The notes under the pieces: generated by a model
Told to the model about the DNA's origin: nothing
Seen by the model: only the letters and a program-made list of their open reading frames with translations
Database searches by the model: none
Translations under genes and position numbers: made by a program
In this document: piece by piece, positions 1-6,466 of the stretch
Numbering within the stretch: the first letter of the stretch is position 1
Layout: every line of letters begins with the position of its first letter
NCBI GenBank assembly: GCA_902478865.1
Contig: CABSNA010000061.1
Span: 1-7,718 of the forward strand
Direction of reading: 5' to 3'
Source: an uncultured Collinsella sp.
Lineage (GTDB): Bacteria > Actinomycetota > Coriobacteriia > Coriobacteriales > Coriobacteriaceae
Length of the DNA: 7,718 bases

Positions 1-728
1 ACATCCGATGCCGCTCGCGGGTCCGCCGGATAGGGCGCCGCCGTCATGTTTGCCAAAACAGGAATGAGCAACGGGGACGGCGCGTGACCGGCCTCAATAT
101 ATGCGGCAAGGCCACAGGTCGCCTCGGCCATATAGGGGCTATGAAATGCACCCGACACCGCGACCTTCATGGCGCGGCCGCCAGCCTCTTTTACTAGGAC
201 GTCGAGCTCCTGCAGCGCATCGGGCGCTCCGGCCACAACCGTCTGCTGGGGACTGTTGTAGTTGACCGGCCAGCAGTCCTCGCCGGCCTGCGCAGCCAGG
301 TTCTCGACTTGCGCAGCATCAAGTTTGATGACGGCGCGCATGCCGCCGGGGTGACGCTCGGCCGCCGTGGCCATCAATGCCGCGCGCTCACACACGAGCT
401 CAAAACCCGCTCGCGTATCGAATGCCCCCGCAAAGGTGAGTGCAGCGACCTCGCCCAGCGAGAATCCCGCACAGGCGGCAGGCACCACGCCGCGCTCGCG
501 CAGGGCGACGGCGACAGCCAAGTCGTGCACGAACACGCAAGGCTGCGTGTTCTCGGTCTGCGAGAGCTCCTCCTTGGAGGCGCTCCGGCACTGCTCGCTC
601 GTCCCCGGGCGCACCTCATCGGCAATGGCGAACACCTCGGCAGCCGCCGGCGATGTCTCGATCAAGTCGACGCCCATCGCGGGGTGCTGGGCACCCTGGC
701 CGGCAAACAAAAACGCTACGCCACCCAT
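1..728 (-). CDS. fabD: Malonyl-CoA:ACP transacylase FabD, C-terminus cut by window edge
   Basis: This enzyme moves malonate from CoA to the acyl carrier protein in cytosolic type II fatty acid synthesis. About 242 codons are visible with no stop; the family is about 310 residues, so roughly the last quarter lies outside. The N-terminus reads MGGVAFLFAGQGAQ, with the oxyanion Gln at residue 11. The nucleophile is Ser90 in GFSLGE, Arg115 follows in ERAALM, NYNSPQQTVVAG lies further on, and the catalytic His196 is in GAFHSPYM. The usual motif is GHSLGE; Phe replaces the His before the serine. The ATG at 728 was chosen because the FabD N-terminus begins there; GAAGGG about 9 nt upstream is a weak ribosome site. 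An in-frame GTG two codons upstream (734) is an alternative. The start overlaps the end of fabK by 13 nt, which suggests translational coupling. Confidence 0.95.
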   Translation of the reverse strand, partial: MGGVAFLFAGQGAQHPAMGVDLIETSPAAAEVFAIADEVRPGTSEQCRSASKEELSQTENTQPCVFVHDLAVAVALRERGVVPAACAGFSLGEVAALTFAGAFDTRAGFELVCERAALMATAAERHPGGMRAVIKLDAAQVENLAAQAGEDCWPVNYNSPQQTVVAGAPDALQELDVLVKEAGGRAMKVAVSGAFHSPYMAEATCGLAAYIEAGHAPSPLLIPVLANMTAAPYPADPRAASD

Positions 729-1660
729 GCGCACGCACCCTTCAGGACGTGCTCGGCGCCATCGACCAGGTCGTCAACGATTTCGCGTGCGCTCTGGCGC
801 TCGTTGACCATGCCGGCAATCTGTCCACACAAAAACGAACCCTCTTCGTAGTTGCCGTCCTTGGCGGCCTTACGCAGCGCACCGGTTCCCATAGCACCGA
901 GCTCCTCGGCACTCGCGCCGGAACCCTCGCTCTTGGCATAGGCGTTGGTGAAGGGGCTCTTGAGGGCGCGCACTGGATGTCCCGTCGAGCGACCGGTCGC
1001 ACGCGTCGAAGTGTCGTTGGCCTTCAGGACCATCTCTTTGTACTGCTCCGAGACGGTGCACTCGTCTGCGACCAGAAAGCGCGTACCCACTTGCACGCCT
1101 TCGGCGCCCAGCATAAAGGCGGCCGCCACGCCGCGGCCGTCGGCAATACCGCCGGCGGCCACGACGGGAATGTCAACCGCATCGACGACCTGCGGCACCA
1201 GTGCCATCGTCGAGGTCTCTCCAATATGGCCGCCCGATTCGGTACCCTCGGCAACAACCGCCGTGGCTCCACGACGCGCCACGAGGCGCGCCAGCGCCAC
1301 CGAGGCAACGACCGGGATGACCTTGATGCCCGCCTCGTTCCACGCCTTCATGTACTTGGCGGGATTGCCGGCGCCCGTCACGACGACCGGCACTCGCTCA
1401 TCAATCACGACCTGCGCGACCTCGTCGGCAAACGGGCTCATGAGCATGACGTTGACGCCAAAGGGCTTATCCGTCTTGGCGCGCAGCTCATGAATCTGGT
1501 CGCGAAGCCAGTTGGCGTCGGCGTTCATGGCCGCGATGATGCCTAAGCCACCCGCCTCGGACACTGCGGACGCCAGCGAGGCATCGGCAATCCAGGCCAT
1601 ACCGCCCTGGAACACGGGCTTTTCGATGCCGAGCAGATCGCAGAGAGGAGTCTTGAGCAT
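716..1660 (-). CDS. fabK: Flavin-dependent enoyl-ACP reductase FabK
   Basis: FabK reduces trans-2-enoyl-ACP in the last step of each fatty acid elongation cycle, using FMN and a nicotinamide cofactor. At 314 residues it is close to the pneumococcal enzyme (about 324). The N-terminal half has PVFQGGMAWIAD (15-26), AGGLGII (36-42), DKPFGVNVMLMSPF (64-77) and TGAGNP (95-100). The probable catalytic His145 is in EGTESGGHIGE, and the FMN-phosphate region is AAGGIADGRG (168-177) followed by VQVGTRF (189-195). The late motif CGQIAGMV (278-285) also matches the family. 2-nitropropane dioxygenases share the fold, but the GGHIGE context and the fab neighbours favour FabK. The ATG lies 2 nt after the acpP stop, and GGAG inside the end of acpP serves as ribosome site, so the two are probably coupled. 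FabK enzymes are known to be insensitive to triclosan. Confidence 0.96.
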   Translation of the reverse strand: MLKTPLCDLLGIEKPVFQGGMAWIADASLASAVSEAGGLGIIAAMNADANWLRDQIHELRAKTDKPFGVNVMLMSPFADEVAQVVIDERVPVVVTGAGNPAKYMKAWNEAGIKVIPVVASVALARLVARRGATAVVAEGTESGGHIGETSTMALVPQVVDAVDIPVVAAGGIADGRGVAAAFMLGAEGVQVGTRFLVADECTVSEQYKEMVLKANDTSTRATGRSTGHPVRALKSPFTNAYAKSEGSGASAEELGAMGTGALRKAAKDGNYEEGSFLCGQIAGMVNERQSAREIVDDLVDGAEHVLKGACAWVA

Positions 1661-1662
1661 CT

Positions 1663-1899
1663 CTACTTCTCCAATGCCGCCTCGACCGTATCGGCGAACT
1701 CGCCGACCGTCTTGGGGTTCTCCTCGGTATCGAGCTGGATGCCAAACTCGTCCTCGACGGCAATGAGGATCTCGACGGTGCCCAGGCTGTCGAGACCAAT
1801 CTCCTCGAGCGTGGACTCGGGCTTCATCTCGACATCGTCAAGACCGGCGGTCTCGCGGATAACGTCGCAAACGCGCTCGAAGGTCTTCTGATCTGCCAT
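1663..1899 (-). CDS. acpP: Acyl carrier protein
   Basis: The acyl carrier protein holds the growing acyl chain as a thioester on a 4'-phosphopantetheine arm and presents it to FabD, FabH, FabK and the other enzymes. The protein is 78 residues, the normal size, and strongly acidic. The modification site is Ser38 in GLDSLGTVE (35-43), the expected start of helix II. The N-terminal helix (FERVCDVIRETAGL) and the C-terminal FADTVEAALEK also fit the family. The start is firm: AAAGGAG lies 7 nt before the ATG. It follows fabH by 51 nt and precedes fabK by 2 nt. A holo-ACP synthase is needed for activation but is not in the window. ACP-like carriers also occur in polyketide clusters, but the neighbours here are all fatty acid genes. 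Confidence 0.97.
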   Translation of the reverse strand: MADQKTFERVCDVIRETAGLDDVEMKPESTLEEIGLDSLGTVEILIAVEDEFGIQLDTEENPKTVGEFADTVEAALEK

Positions 1900-1950
1900 G
1901 GTAGTTCTCCTTTGGTTGTGCCCTAGGGCGTTTTTATTTCCTATGTGCGA

Positions 1951-2910
1951 CTACTTCCAACGAAGCAGATAGCCACCTATATCCAGACCGGCGCCAAATC
2001 CAACCAAGGCGATGGTGTCGCCTGTGTGAAGTGCACCGGCGTTTGCCAGCCGGTCGAGGGCAAGCGGAATGCATGCGCTCGAAATGTTGCCGGTCTCGCG
2101 CAACGTGCGAACCACGCGCTCGTCCGGCACGCCCAGGCGCTTGACCGCCTGACTCAGGATTCGTTCGTTAGCCTGATGGAATACAAAATGGTCGATGTCT
2201 TCGACCGAAATGCCCGCATCGCCCGCAAGCTTATGGACCGTGTCGCAGATGGCGTTGACGCCGAACTTGAACACGCGGCGGCCATTCATGGACAGCACGC
2301 TCTTGCTATCTGCGGAAGCCTTAAACGGCGAGGTGCCGACCAGACCGGGAACGTGTAACGTCTCGACGTCGGGCGCCGTCGAAAGCTCAACGGCAAGGGG
2401 GCTGTCTCCCCCAGCCCCAATCACTGCGGCGCCTGCCCCATCGCCAAAGAGCACGCAGGTGGCGCGGTCGGTCCAGTCGAGCGCGCGCGTCATCTGCTCA
2501 GCAGCAACGATAAGCACGCGCTCGGCACGACCGCGCTCGATATAGCCCTCGGCGACATCGAGCGCAAACACGAAGCCGGCACAGGCCGCCGAGACATCGA
2601 AGGCAGGGCACGCCGCTCCTAGTCGCTCAGCAACGGCACACGCCTCAGCGGGAACAAGGTGGTCACCCGTCGTCGTCGAGCAGACGATCAGATCCAGCTG
2701 GCTCGCGTCGATTCCGGACACCTGGAGTGCCCGCTCGCTCGCCGCTACGGCAAGGTCGTCAAGTGACTCGGTGGTACAGACGTGGCGGCTCTTGATACCT
2801 GTGCGGGTAAAAATCCACTCATCCGAGGTATCGAGGAACTCAGACAGCTCGTCATTGGAAACACTGCGCTCAGGAAGCGCCGAGCCTGTTCCAAGAATCG
2901 TGAAACCCAT
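1951..2910 (-). CDS. fabH: 3-oxoacyl-ACP synthase III (FabH)
   Basis: FabH starts fatty acid synthesis by condensing an acyl-CoA primer with malonyl-ACP. The 319-residue product has the complete Cys-His-Asn triad: Cys110 in DVSAACAGF, His245 in FHQANERIL, and Asn275 in ETGNISSACIP. It also has the N-terminal ILGTGSALPE, the DEWIFTRTGI segment (30-39), FGDGAGAAV (155-163) and the C-terminal GFGAGL (304-309). The open frame extends 19 codons further to an ATG at 2967, but that extension has no FabH similarity and would cover one operator-like repeat. The ATG at 2910 has AAAGGAGG about 6 nt upstream. A GTG lies directly before it in frame (2913) and cannot be excluded. This is the first gene of the operon. 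Primer preference (straight or branched) cannot be told from sequence alone. Confidence 0.96.
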   Translation of the reverse strand: MGFTILGTGSALPERSVSNDELSEFLDTSDEWIFTRTGIKSRHVCTTESLDDLAVAASERALQVSGIDASQLDLIVCSTTTGDHLVPAEACAVAERLGAACPAFDVSAACAGFVFALDVAEGYIERGRAERVLIVAAEQMTRALDWTDRATCVLFGDGAGAAVIGAGGDSPLAVELSTAPDVETLHVPGLVGTSPFKASADSKSVLSMNGRRVFKFGVNAICDTVHKLAGDAGISVEDIDHFVFHQANERILSQAVKRLGVPDERVVRTLRETGNISSACIPLALDRLANAGALHTGDTIALVGFGAGLDIGGYLLRWK

Positions 2911-2926
2911 CACTAGCCTCCTTTGA

Positions 2927-2945
2927 GTTGTTGACGTGTTTACAT
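2927..2945. repeat. Operator-like repeat, copy 1 (fabH-proximal)
   Basis: The sequence GTTGTTGACGTGTTTACAT matches copy 2 at 18 of 19 positions, with starts 48 bp apart. On the minus strand its core TGTAAACACGTCAACA is an imperfect palindrome with 5 of 8 pairs. It lies just upstream of the fabH ribosome site, where a bound repressor would block transcription of fabH. It does not resemble the FapR consensus as I know it. The regulator is unknown. Confidence 0.6.
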
Positions 2946-2974
2946 CGACCAAGAGAGGATAGCGCATTTTAGTC

Positions 2975-2993
2975 GTTGTTGACGTGTTAACAT
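2975..2993. repeat. Operator-like repeat, copy 2 (birA-proximal)
   Basis: The sequence GTTGTTGACGTGTTAACAT differs from copy 1 at one base. On the minus strand its core TGTTAACACGTCAACA is a 16-bp imperfect palindrome with 6 of 8 pairs (pattern TGTTnACnnGTnAACA), a size and symmetry typical of dimeric TetR- or MarR-type regulators. It abuts a -10-like TTTAAT for fabH and contains a -35-like TTGACG facing birA, so one protein could affect both directions. Operator function is inferred. Confidence 0.6.
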
Positions 2994-3086
2994 TAAATTG
3001 TCCAAATGCGACAAAGGCTTCACATTGTGTCTATCTCTCGACACCATTACGCGATTGCCTTATTAACTTAGGAGGTAGCAACCGTT

Positions 3087-3863
3087 ATGGATGCCAAATT
3101 AACGATAGTCGACGTAACCGGATCGACCAACGATGACCTGCTCGAAGCAGGAAAACAGGGAGCGCCGCACGGCACAGGACTTGCCGCCCGGGCTCAAACA
3201 GCAGGACGCGGCCGGCGCGGGCACAAGTGGGACTCAACCGTCGGCAACTTATTGCTTTCGATTGTCCTGCGCCCATGCGTTAATCCTGCAAAGTTCTCTG
3301 GTCTTGCCGCCGTCAGCGGCCTAGCGGTGCTTGAAGCACTCGAAAAGCAGGGTCTTGCAAACGAGATTCGCCTTAAATGGCCCAACGACCTTGTCGCGCG
3401 AGGACGCAAGCTCGGCGGCATTCTGGTCGAGGCCGCACGCGATAACGAAGGCAAGCCCTTCGCCGTCTGCGGCATTGGCGTCAACGTAAACTACACGCCC
3501 CAAGAGGTACCCGATGGCGGTCTGGCGGCAATTGGCCTCTCGGACCTTAACGAGAGCGTTCCCACCGTCAACATGCTCCTCGATGAGGTCTATCACGCAG
3601 TTATAGACGCTGTAGATGCGTGGGCAGAGCGTCTTAACGCCATGGAAGAAGACGGCGGACCGCTCGCGCCCGTCCACGGCGAATATGTCACTCACCTCAA
3701 TTGGATTGGGGAGCACGTTATCGCCCGTTCCCCTGCCGGCGACGAGCTGGCACGCGGCATCTTTAAAACCGTCGATGGCTTTGGTCGCGCGTGTATCGAA
3801 ACGGAAGGCGGTTTGCGATCCTTCCATTTTGAGGAGGCATCGCTGCGTCCCGCGAGCGAATAG
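3087..3863 (+). CDS. birA: Biotin--[acetyl-CoA carboxylase] ligase, single-domain BirA
   Basis: This ligase makes biotinyl-5'-AMP from biotin and ATP and transfers biotin to a lysine of the biotin carrier protein of acetyl-CoA carboxylase. The 258-residue protein begins directly with the catalytic domain (VDVTGSTNDDLLEAG), so it lacks the N-terminal DNA-binding domain of repressor-type BirA such as that of E. coli. The biotinyl-AMP loop GRGRRG is at 40-45, KWPND at 97-101, RKLGGILVE at 107-115 and GIGVNVN at 129-135. The C-terminal part (about 210-255) fits the small SH3-like domain. The gene diverges from the fab operon, which suits supply of active carboxylase for malonyl-CoA. It converges on rpsJ across a shared terminator. 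The AGGAGG site is 11 nt before the ATG, slightly long, and no better start is seen. Confidence 0.95.
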   Translation: MDAKLTIVDVTGSTNDDLLEAGKQGAPHGTGLAARAQTAGRGRRGHKWDSTVGNLLLSIVLRPCVNPAKFSGLAAVSGLAVLEALEKQGLANEIRLKWPNDLVARGRKLGGILVEAARDNEGKPFAVCGIGVNVNYTPQEVPDGGLAAIGLSDLNESVPTVNMLLDEVYHAVIDAVDAWAERLNAMEEDGGPLAPVHGEYVTHLNWIGEHVIARSPAGDELARGIFKTVDGFGRACIETEGGLRSFHFEEASLRPASE

Positions 3864-3923
3864 GGCGCCACAGCCAGCCGCTCGGCAGCCTTATCCGGCG
3901 GTCCAATCCCATCATGCTAAACA

Positions 3924-3960
3924 AAAGGGCCCCGCTACCGTAACGGCAGCGGGGCCCTTT
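3924..3960. terminator. Bidirectional intrinsic terminator between birA and rpsJ
   Basis: Two perfect 13-bp arms, AAAGGGCCCCGCT (3924-3936) and AGCGGGGCCCTTT (3948-3960), enclose 11 nt that can form a further CCG/CGG pairing. Read on the plus strand the hairpin ends in TTTAAG and lies 60 nt after the birA stop. Read on the minus strand it ends in TTTTGTTT and lies 18 nt after the rpsJ stop. The better T-tract is on the minus strand. It probably serves both convergent units. Confidence 0.92.
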
Positions 3961-3978
3961 AAGCTATGAGGATATCGC

Positions 3979-4287
3979 TTAGAGCTTGATGTCGATGTCG
4001 ACGCCAGCGGGGAGGTCGAGACGCATGAGCGAATCAACGGTGCCCGAGGTGGGGTCGAGGATGTCGATGAGGCGCTTGTGGGTGCGCATCTCGAACTGCT
4101 CACGGGAGTCCTTGTTCACGTGCGGCGAGCGGATAACCGTGTACAGGTTGCGCTCGGTGGGCAGGGGGACAGGACCGGAAACGCGAGCGCCGGTCTTCTG
4201 AGCGGTCTCGACGATGAGCTTCGCGGACTGATCGACGACCTCGTGATCATAGCCCTTGAGGCGAATGCGGATCTTCTGGGTAGCCAA
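3979..4287 (-). CDS. rpsJ: Small ribosomal subunit protein S10
   Basis: S10 is a 30S head protein that, with NusB, also takes part in transcription antitermination. The 102 residues match the family in length and sequence: QKIRIRLKGYDHEVVDQSA at the N-terminus, GPVPLPTERNLYTVIRSPHVNKDSREQFEMRTHKR in the middle (split here as GPVPLPTE at 38-45 and REQFEMRTHKR at 62-72), and LPAGVDIDIKL at the end. The start codon is TTG: the family N-terminus begins exactly there and GGAGG lies 6 nt upstream. It follows fusA by 60 nt, where tuf would usually be, and is followed by a terminator rather than rplC. It is therefore detached from the standard S10 operon at this locus. Confidence 0.97.
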   Translation of the reverse strand: MATQKIRIRLKGYDHEVVDQSAKLIVETAQKTGARVSGPVPLPTERNLYTVIRSPHVNKDSREQFEMRTHKRLIDILDPTSGTVDSLMRLDLPAGVDIDIKL

Positions 4288-4293
4288 CTTAAA

Positions 4294-4298
4294 CCTCC
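4294..4298 (-). promoter_or_regulatory. Ribosome binding site of rpsJ
   Basis: GGAGG on the minus strand lies 6 nt before a TTG codon. Together with the conserved S10 N-terminus this fixes the TTG as the start, as there is no ATG at that point. Confidence 0.85.
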
Positions 4299-4305
4299 AA
4301 AGAGT

Positions 4306-4322
4306 GCGAGAGATGTTCTCGC
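4306..4322 (-). other. Small hairpin in the fusA-rpsJ spacer
   Basis: Perfect 6-bp arms GCGAGA and TCTCGC enclose a 5-nt loop, 8 nt upstream of the rpsJ ribosome site. No T-tract follows, so it is not a typical terminator. It could influence RNA processing or translation of rpsJ, but with arms this short it may be chance. Confidence 0.35.
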
Positions 4323-4347
4323 GGATTACGTAACAGGGAGCTCGAAC

Positions 4348-6447
4348 TTAGGCGTTCTTGCTCATGACCTCGTCCACGATGGACTTGGGCGCGGGCTCAT
4401 AAGAGTCGAACTGCATCGTGTAGGATGCACGGCCCTGGGTCTGGGAGCGAAGGTCGGTAGCGTAACCGAACATCTCGCCCAGCGGCACCTTGGCACGGAT
4501 GAGCTTGCTGTTCTTGCGATCCTCCATGCCCTCGATCTTGCCGCGGCGACCGGAGAGGTTGCCCATAACGTCGCCCATGTACTGCTCGGGGGTCTCAACC
4601 TCGACAGCCATGATCGGCTCGAGCAGCTGCGGATCGGACTTCTTGAGGGCGTCCTTGATAGCCATGGAACCGGCGATCTTGAAGGCGGCCTCGGAGGAGT
4701 CGACCTCGTGGTAAGAACCGTCGAACAGGGTGACCTTAACGTCGAGGACCGGGAAGCCGGCGATAACACCGGTGTTCAGGGCCTCCTGGATGCCCTTGTC
4801 GATGGACGGGATGTACTCCTTGGGCACGACGCCGCCGACGATAGCGTTGACGAACTCGTAGCCGAAGCCCTCCTCCATCTTCTCGAGCTTGATGACGGCG
4901 TGGCCGTACTGACCGCGACCACCGGACTGACGGACGAACTTGCCCTCAGCCTTCTCGACGTCGTGACCAGCGGTCTCGCGGTAGGCAACCTGGGGCTTAC
5001 CAACGTTAGCGTCAACCTTGAACTCGCGGAGCAGACGGTCGACGATGATCTCGAGGTGCAGCTCGCCCATGCCGGCGATGATGGTCTGGCCGGTCTCGTG
5101 GTTGGTGGACACCTGGAAGGTCGGGTCCTCCTCGGCGAGCTTGGTCAGAGCCAGGGACATCTTGTCCTGCTCGGCCTTGGTCTTGGGCTCGATGGCAACG
5201 TCGATAACGGGCTTAGCGAACTCGATCTTCTCGAGGACGATCTCCTTGCCCTCTTCGCACAGGGTGTCACCGGTGGTGGAGTTCTTGAAGCCGACGCAAG
5301 CGACGATGTCGCCGGCGGCAGCGTCGTCACGGTCGATACGCTCGGCGGCGTTCATCTCGAGGATGCGGCCGAGGCGCTCGCGCTGACCGTTGGAAGCGTT
5401 GACCACGTAGGAGCCGGACTCGGCACGGCCGGAGTAAACGCGAACATAGGTGAGCTTACCGACGAACGGGTCGGTCATGATCTTGAAGACCAGGCCGGAG
5501 AAGGGCTCGTCGAAGGAAGGATGACGCTGGATCTCCTCGCCGGTGTCCGGATCGGTACCGGTGACGGCCTCGACGTCGAGCGGGCTGGGCAGGTAGTCGA
5601 CGACAGCGTCGAGCAGCTCCTGGACGCCCTTGTTCTTGTAGGCGGAGCCCACGAAGACGAGGTTGAGCTCGTTGGCCAGAACACCCTTGCGCAGAGCAGC
5701 CTTGAGCTCCTCGACGGTGAAGTCCTCCTCCATGAGGATCTTCTCCATGAGCTCGTCGTCAAAGCTGGCAGCAGCGTCAAGGAGCTCCTCGCGCTTGGTG
5801 GCAGCGATGTCGGCAAACTCAGCCGGGATCTCGTCCATCGGCTCGGGGTAGGTCATACCCTTCTCGTCGGCCTTGAAGTCCCATGCAGTCATGGTGACCA
5901 GGTCGATGACGCCCCAGAAGTTGTCCTCGGCGCCCATCGGGACCTGAGCGGCCACGGCGTTAGCATCGAGACGATCCTTCATGGTCTCGATAGCGTTGAA
6001 GAAGTCAGCGCCCACGCGGTCATACTTGTTGATGAAGGCGATGCGGGGGACGTTGAAGGTAGAAGCCTGACGCCAAACGGTCTCAGACTGCGGCTGAACG
6101 CCGGCAACGGCGTCGAAGACGGCGACAGCGCCATCGAGGACGCGCAGGCAGCGCTCGACCTCGGCGGTGAAGTCAACGTGGCCCGGGGTGTCGATGATCT
6201 GGATGCGGTAGTCCTTACCGTCCTTGTTCCAGAAGCACGTGGTAGCAGCGGAGGTAATGGTTACGCCGCGCTCCTGCTCCTGAACCATCCAGTCCATGGT
6301 GGCAGCGCCCTCATGGACCTCACCGATCTTGTGGGTCTTACCGGTGTAGTAAAGAATACGCTCGGTCGTGGTGGTCTTACCGGCATCGATGTGGGCCATG
6401 ATGCCGATGTTACGGGTATCGGAAAGCTTGTACTTAGGCTTAGCCAT
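4348..6447 (-). CDS. fusA: Elongation factor G
   Basis: EF-G is the GTPase that drives translocation of tRNA and mRNA on the ribosome and, with RRF, helps recycle it. The 699-residue length is typical of bacterial EF-G. The GTPase motifs are AHIDAGKT (18-25, P-loop), RGVTIT (60-65, switch I), DTPGH (86-90) and NKYD (140-143). The common bacterial form of the last is NKMD; Tyr replaces Met at the variable position. Domain IV/V signatures include SGGRGQYGH, GVVPKEYIPS, MGDVMGNLSGRRGKI and EMFGYATDLRSQTQGRASY, split across the last 220 residues. The ATG has AAGGA about 7 nt upstream and lies 19 nt after the rpsG stop. The protein belongs to the canonical long EF-G group rather than to a tetracycline-resistance protein, judged by its place in the str operon. 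Confidence 0.98.
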   Translation of the reverse strand: MAKPKYKLSDTRNIGIMAHIDAGKTTTTERILYYTGKTHKIGEVHEGAATMDWMVQEQERGVTITSAATTCFWNKDGKDYRIQIIDTPGHVDFTAEVERCLRVLDGAVAVFDAVAGVQPQSETVWRQASTFNVPRIAFINKYDRVGADFFNAIETMKDRLDANAVAAQVPMGAEDNFWGVIDLVTMTAWDFKADEKGMTYPEPMDEIPAEFADIAATKREELLDAAASFDDELMEKILMEEDFTVEELKAALRKGVLANELNLVFVGSAYKNKGVQELLDAVVDYLPSPLDVEAVTGTDPDTGEEIQRHPSFDEPFSGLVFKIMTDPFVGKLTYVRVYSGRAESGSYVVNASNGQRERLGRILEMNAAERIDRDDAAAGDIVACVGFKNSTTGDTLCEEGKEIVLEKIEFAKPVIDVAIEPKTKAEQDKMSLALTKLAEEDPTFQVSTNHETGQTIIAGMGELHLEIIVDRLLREFKVDANVGKPQVAYRETAGHDVEKAEGKFVRQSGGRGQYGHAVIKLEKMEEGFGYEFVNAIVGGVVPKEYIPSIDKGIQEALNTGVIAGFPVLDVKVTLFDGSYHEVDSSEAAFKIAGSMAIKDALKKSDPQLLEPIMAVEVETPEQYMGDVMGNLSGRRGKIEGMEDRKNSKLIRAKVPLGEMFGYATDLRSQTQGRASYTMQFDSYEPAPKSIVDEVMSKNA

Positions 6448-6466
6448 GTTAGTTCCTTACCTTAAC

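Larger units (their letters stand above)
2911..3086. promoter_or_regulatory. Divergent fabH/birA regulatory region
   Basis: This 176-nt region lies between the divergent starts of fabH and birA and must hold promoters for both. It is more A+T-rich than the flanking genes. For fabH a -10-like TTTAAT (minus strand, 2997-2992) lies at the edge of the upstream repeat copy, but no convincing -35 is seen. For birA, TCGACA (3038-3043), a 17-nt spacer and TATTAA (3061-3066) resemble a sigma-70 promoter, but its start point would fall within the ribosome site. TTGACG (2979-2984) is a good -35 lacking a good -10. The birA ribosome site AGGAGG (3070-3075) has an 11-nt spacer. The promoter assignments are tentative. 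Confidence 0.6.

Noticed and set aside
440..1546. A 368-codon plus-strand open frame opposite fabD and fabK
   Set aside because: Low-complexity Arg/Ala/His-rich translation with no recognisable domain, lying antisense to two clear fab genes.
1920..1929. Palindrome GCCCTAGGGC followed by T-rich sequence on the plus strand in the fabH-acpP spacer
   Set aside because: It has no room for a proper loop, would terminate only plus-strand transcripts for which there is no gene, and the operon runs the other way.
2911..2967. N-terminal extension of FabH by 19 residues from an upstream ATG
   Set aside because: The extension has no FabH similarity, and a strong ribosome site serves the ATG at 2910; the region holds an operator-like repeat instead.
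2927..2993. The repeats as a classic BirA biotin operator
   Set aside because: BirA operators have half-sites spaced by about 14-16 nt, whereas each palindrome here is nearly continuous, and the BirA encoded here has no DNA-binding domain.
3038..3066. TCGACA-17-TATTAA as the definite birA promoter
   Set aside because: Spacing is good, but the start point would fall inside the ribosome site at 3070-3075, so it was kept only as a tentative note.
4078..6465. A 795-codon open frame on the plus strand covering rpsJ and all of fusA in antisense
   Set aside because: It mirrors fusA codon bias in a G+C-rich genome, is rich in Leu, Gly, Asp and Val without known motifs, and the minus strand here encodes an unmistakable EF-G.
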